The translations under genes were made by a program, and so were the position numbers. The notes under the pieces are model-generated. The model had not been told where the DNA came from, made no database searches, and saw only the letters and a list, made by a program, of their open reading frames with translations. Below are positions 5,151-5,263 of a DNA stretch of 5,263 bases, piece by piece; the first letter of the stretch is position 1, and every line of letters starts with the position of its first letter. The stretch is from Chloroflexota bacterium (GTDB lineage Bacteria > Chloroflexota > Dehalococcoidia > Lucifugimonadales > JAPUKM01). The DNA is taken from positions 1 to 5,263 of the forward strand of contig JAPUKM010000151.1 of assembly GCA_027295645.1 (NCBI GenBank), written 5' to 3'.

Positions 5151-5263
5151 ATGTCAAGAACCAAAGTGCTCGTTGTAGACGACCATCCACTGCTACGGCG
5201 TGGTGTCATGGATGTCTTGGGCTTACAGGAACAACTCGTGGTCATAGGCGAGGCCCAGGACGG
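5151..5263 (+). CDS. Response regulator, NarL/FixJ type, N-terminal fragment (cut by window end)
   Basis: The first 37 codons of a receiver domain. MSRTKVLVVDDHPLLRRG opens beta-1 and alpha-1, with the acidic pair D10-D11 that binds the metal ion. VVIGEAQDG follows, as in NarL-family regulators (VVGEA-DG). The phospho-acceptor Asp, expected near residue 55, and the predicted C-terminal LuxR-type helix-turn-helix lie outside the window. The VDDHPLLRRG form plus a HisKA_3 partner makes the NarL subfamily by far the likeliest, but the DNA-binding domain is not seen. The ATG lies 4 nt after the kinase stop, with a modest GTGAG ribosome site inside the kinase gene. Co-transcription and translational coupling with the kinase are expected. 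It probably autoregulates this operon, which is an inference. Confidence 0.9.
   Translation, partial: MSRTKVLVVDDHPLLRRGVMDVLGLQEQLVVIGEAQD

Overview
The window is about 5.3 kb of GC-rich bacterial DNA, roughly 60% G+C by eye. It is densely packed with ordinary-looking chromosomal genes. I see no insertion sequence, phage gene, tRNA, rRNA or CRISPR array. The gene set would fit a Chloroflexota or similar lineage: a thrB-lysC pair, polyprenyl-phosphate glycosyltransferases, and a multi-pass NarX/DegS-type histidine kinase with a NarL-type regulator. That placement is only an inference from gene content and protein style.

Left arm, minus strand, 3702 down to 25. Four genes run in one direction with almost no spacing. 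They are homoserine kinase (thrB), a lysC-type aspartate kinase that starts on GTG directly after the thrB stop (TGA-GTG), and two family-2 glycosyltransferases. The first glycosyltransferase resembles dolichyl-phosphate glucosyltransferase and the second resembles polyprenol-phosphate mannose synthase. The first two genes serve aspartate-family amino acid synthesis (Lys, Thr, Met). The last two probably load sugars onto a polyprenyl-phosphate carrier for membrane glycosyltransferases. Spacing suggests one transcript, although the two functions are unrelated. Homoserine dehydrogenase, threonine synthase and aspartate-semialdehyde dehydrogenase are not in the window.

Centre, 3703-3970. This is a 268-bp divergent intergenic region. 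It holds a good sigma70-like promoter reading right (TTGACC, 17 bp, TACACT). A 7-bp inverted repeat brackets that promoter, and a 7-bp stem-loop lies at the predicted 5' end of the transcript. A small palindrome and a weaker -10-like element lie on the thrB side.

Right arm, plus strand, 3971 to the window edge. A membrane sensor histidine kinase (about six TM segments, HisKA_3, HATPase_c) is followed 4 nt later by the first 37 codons of a response regulator, cut by the window end. Together they form a two-component system whose signal cannot be read from sequence.

The most notable signal is inside lysC. An AAAGGAG Shine-Dalgarno sequence sits 5 nt before an in-frame ATG (codon 245), exactly between the kinase domain and the ACT domains. 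It is the best ribosome binding site in the window. It predicts a separately translated ACT-only beta subunit, as known for alpha2beta2 aspartate kinases of Bacillus, Corynebacterium and Thermus. I found nothing that amounts to a clearly new kind of system.
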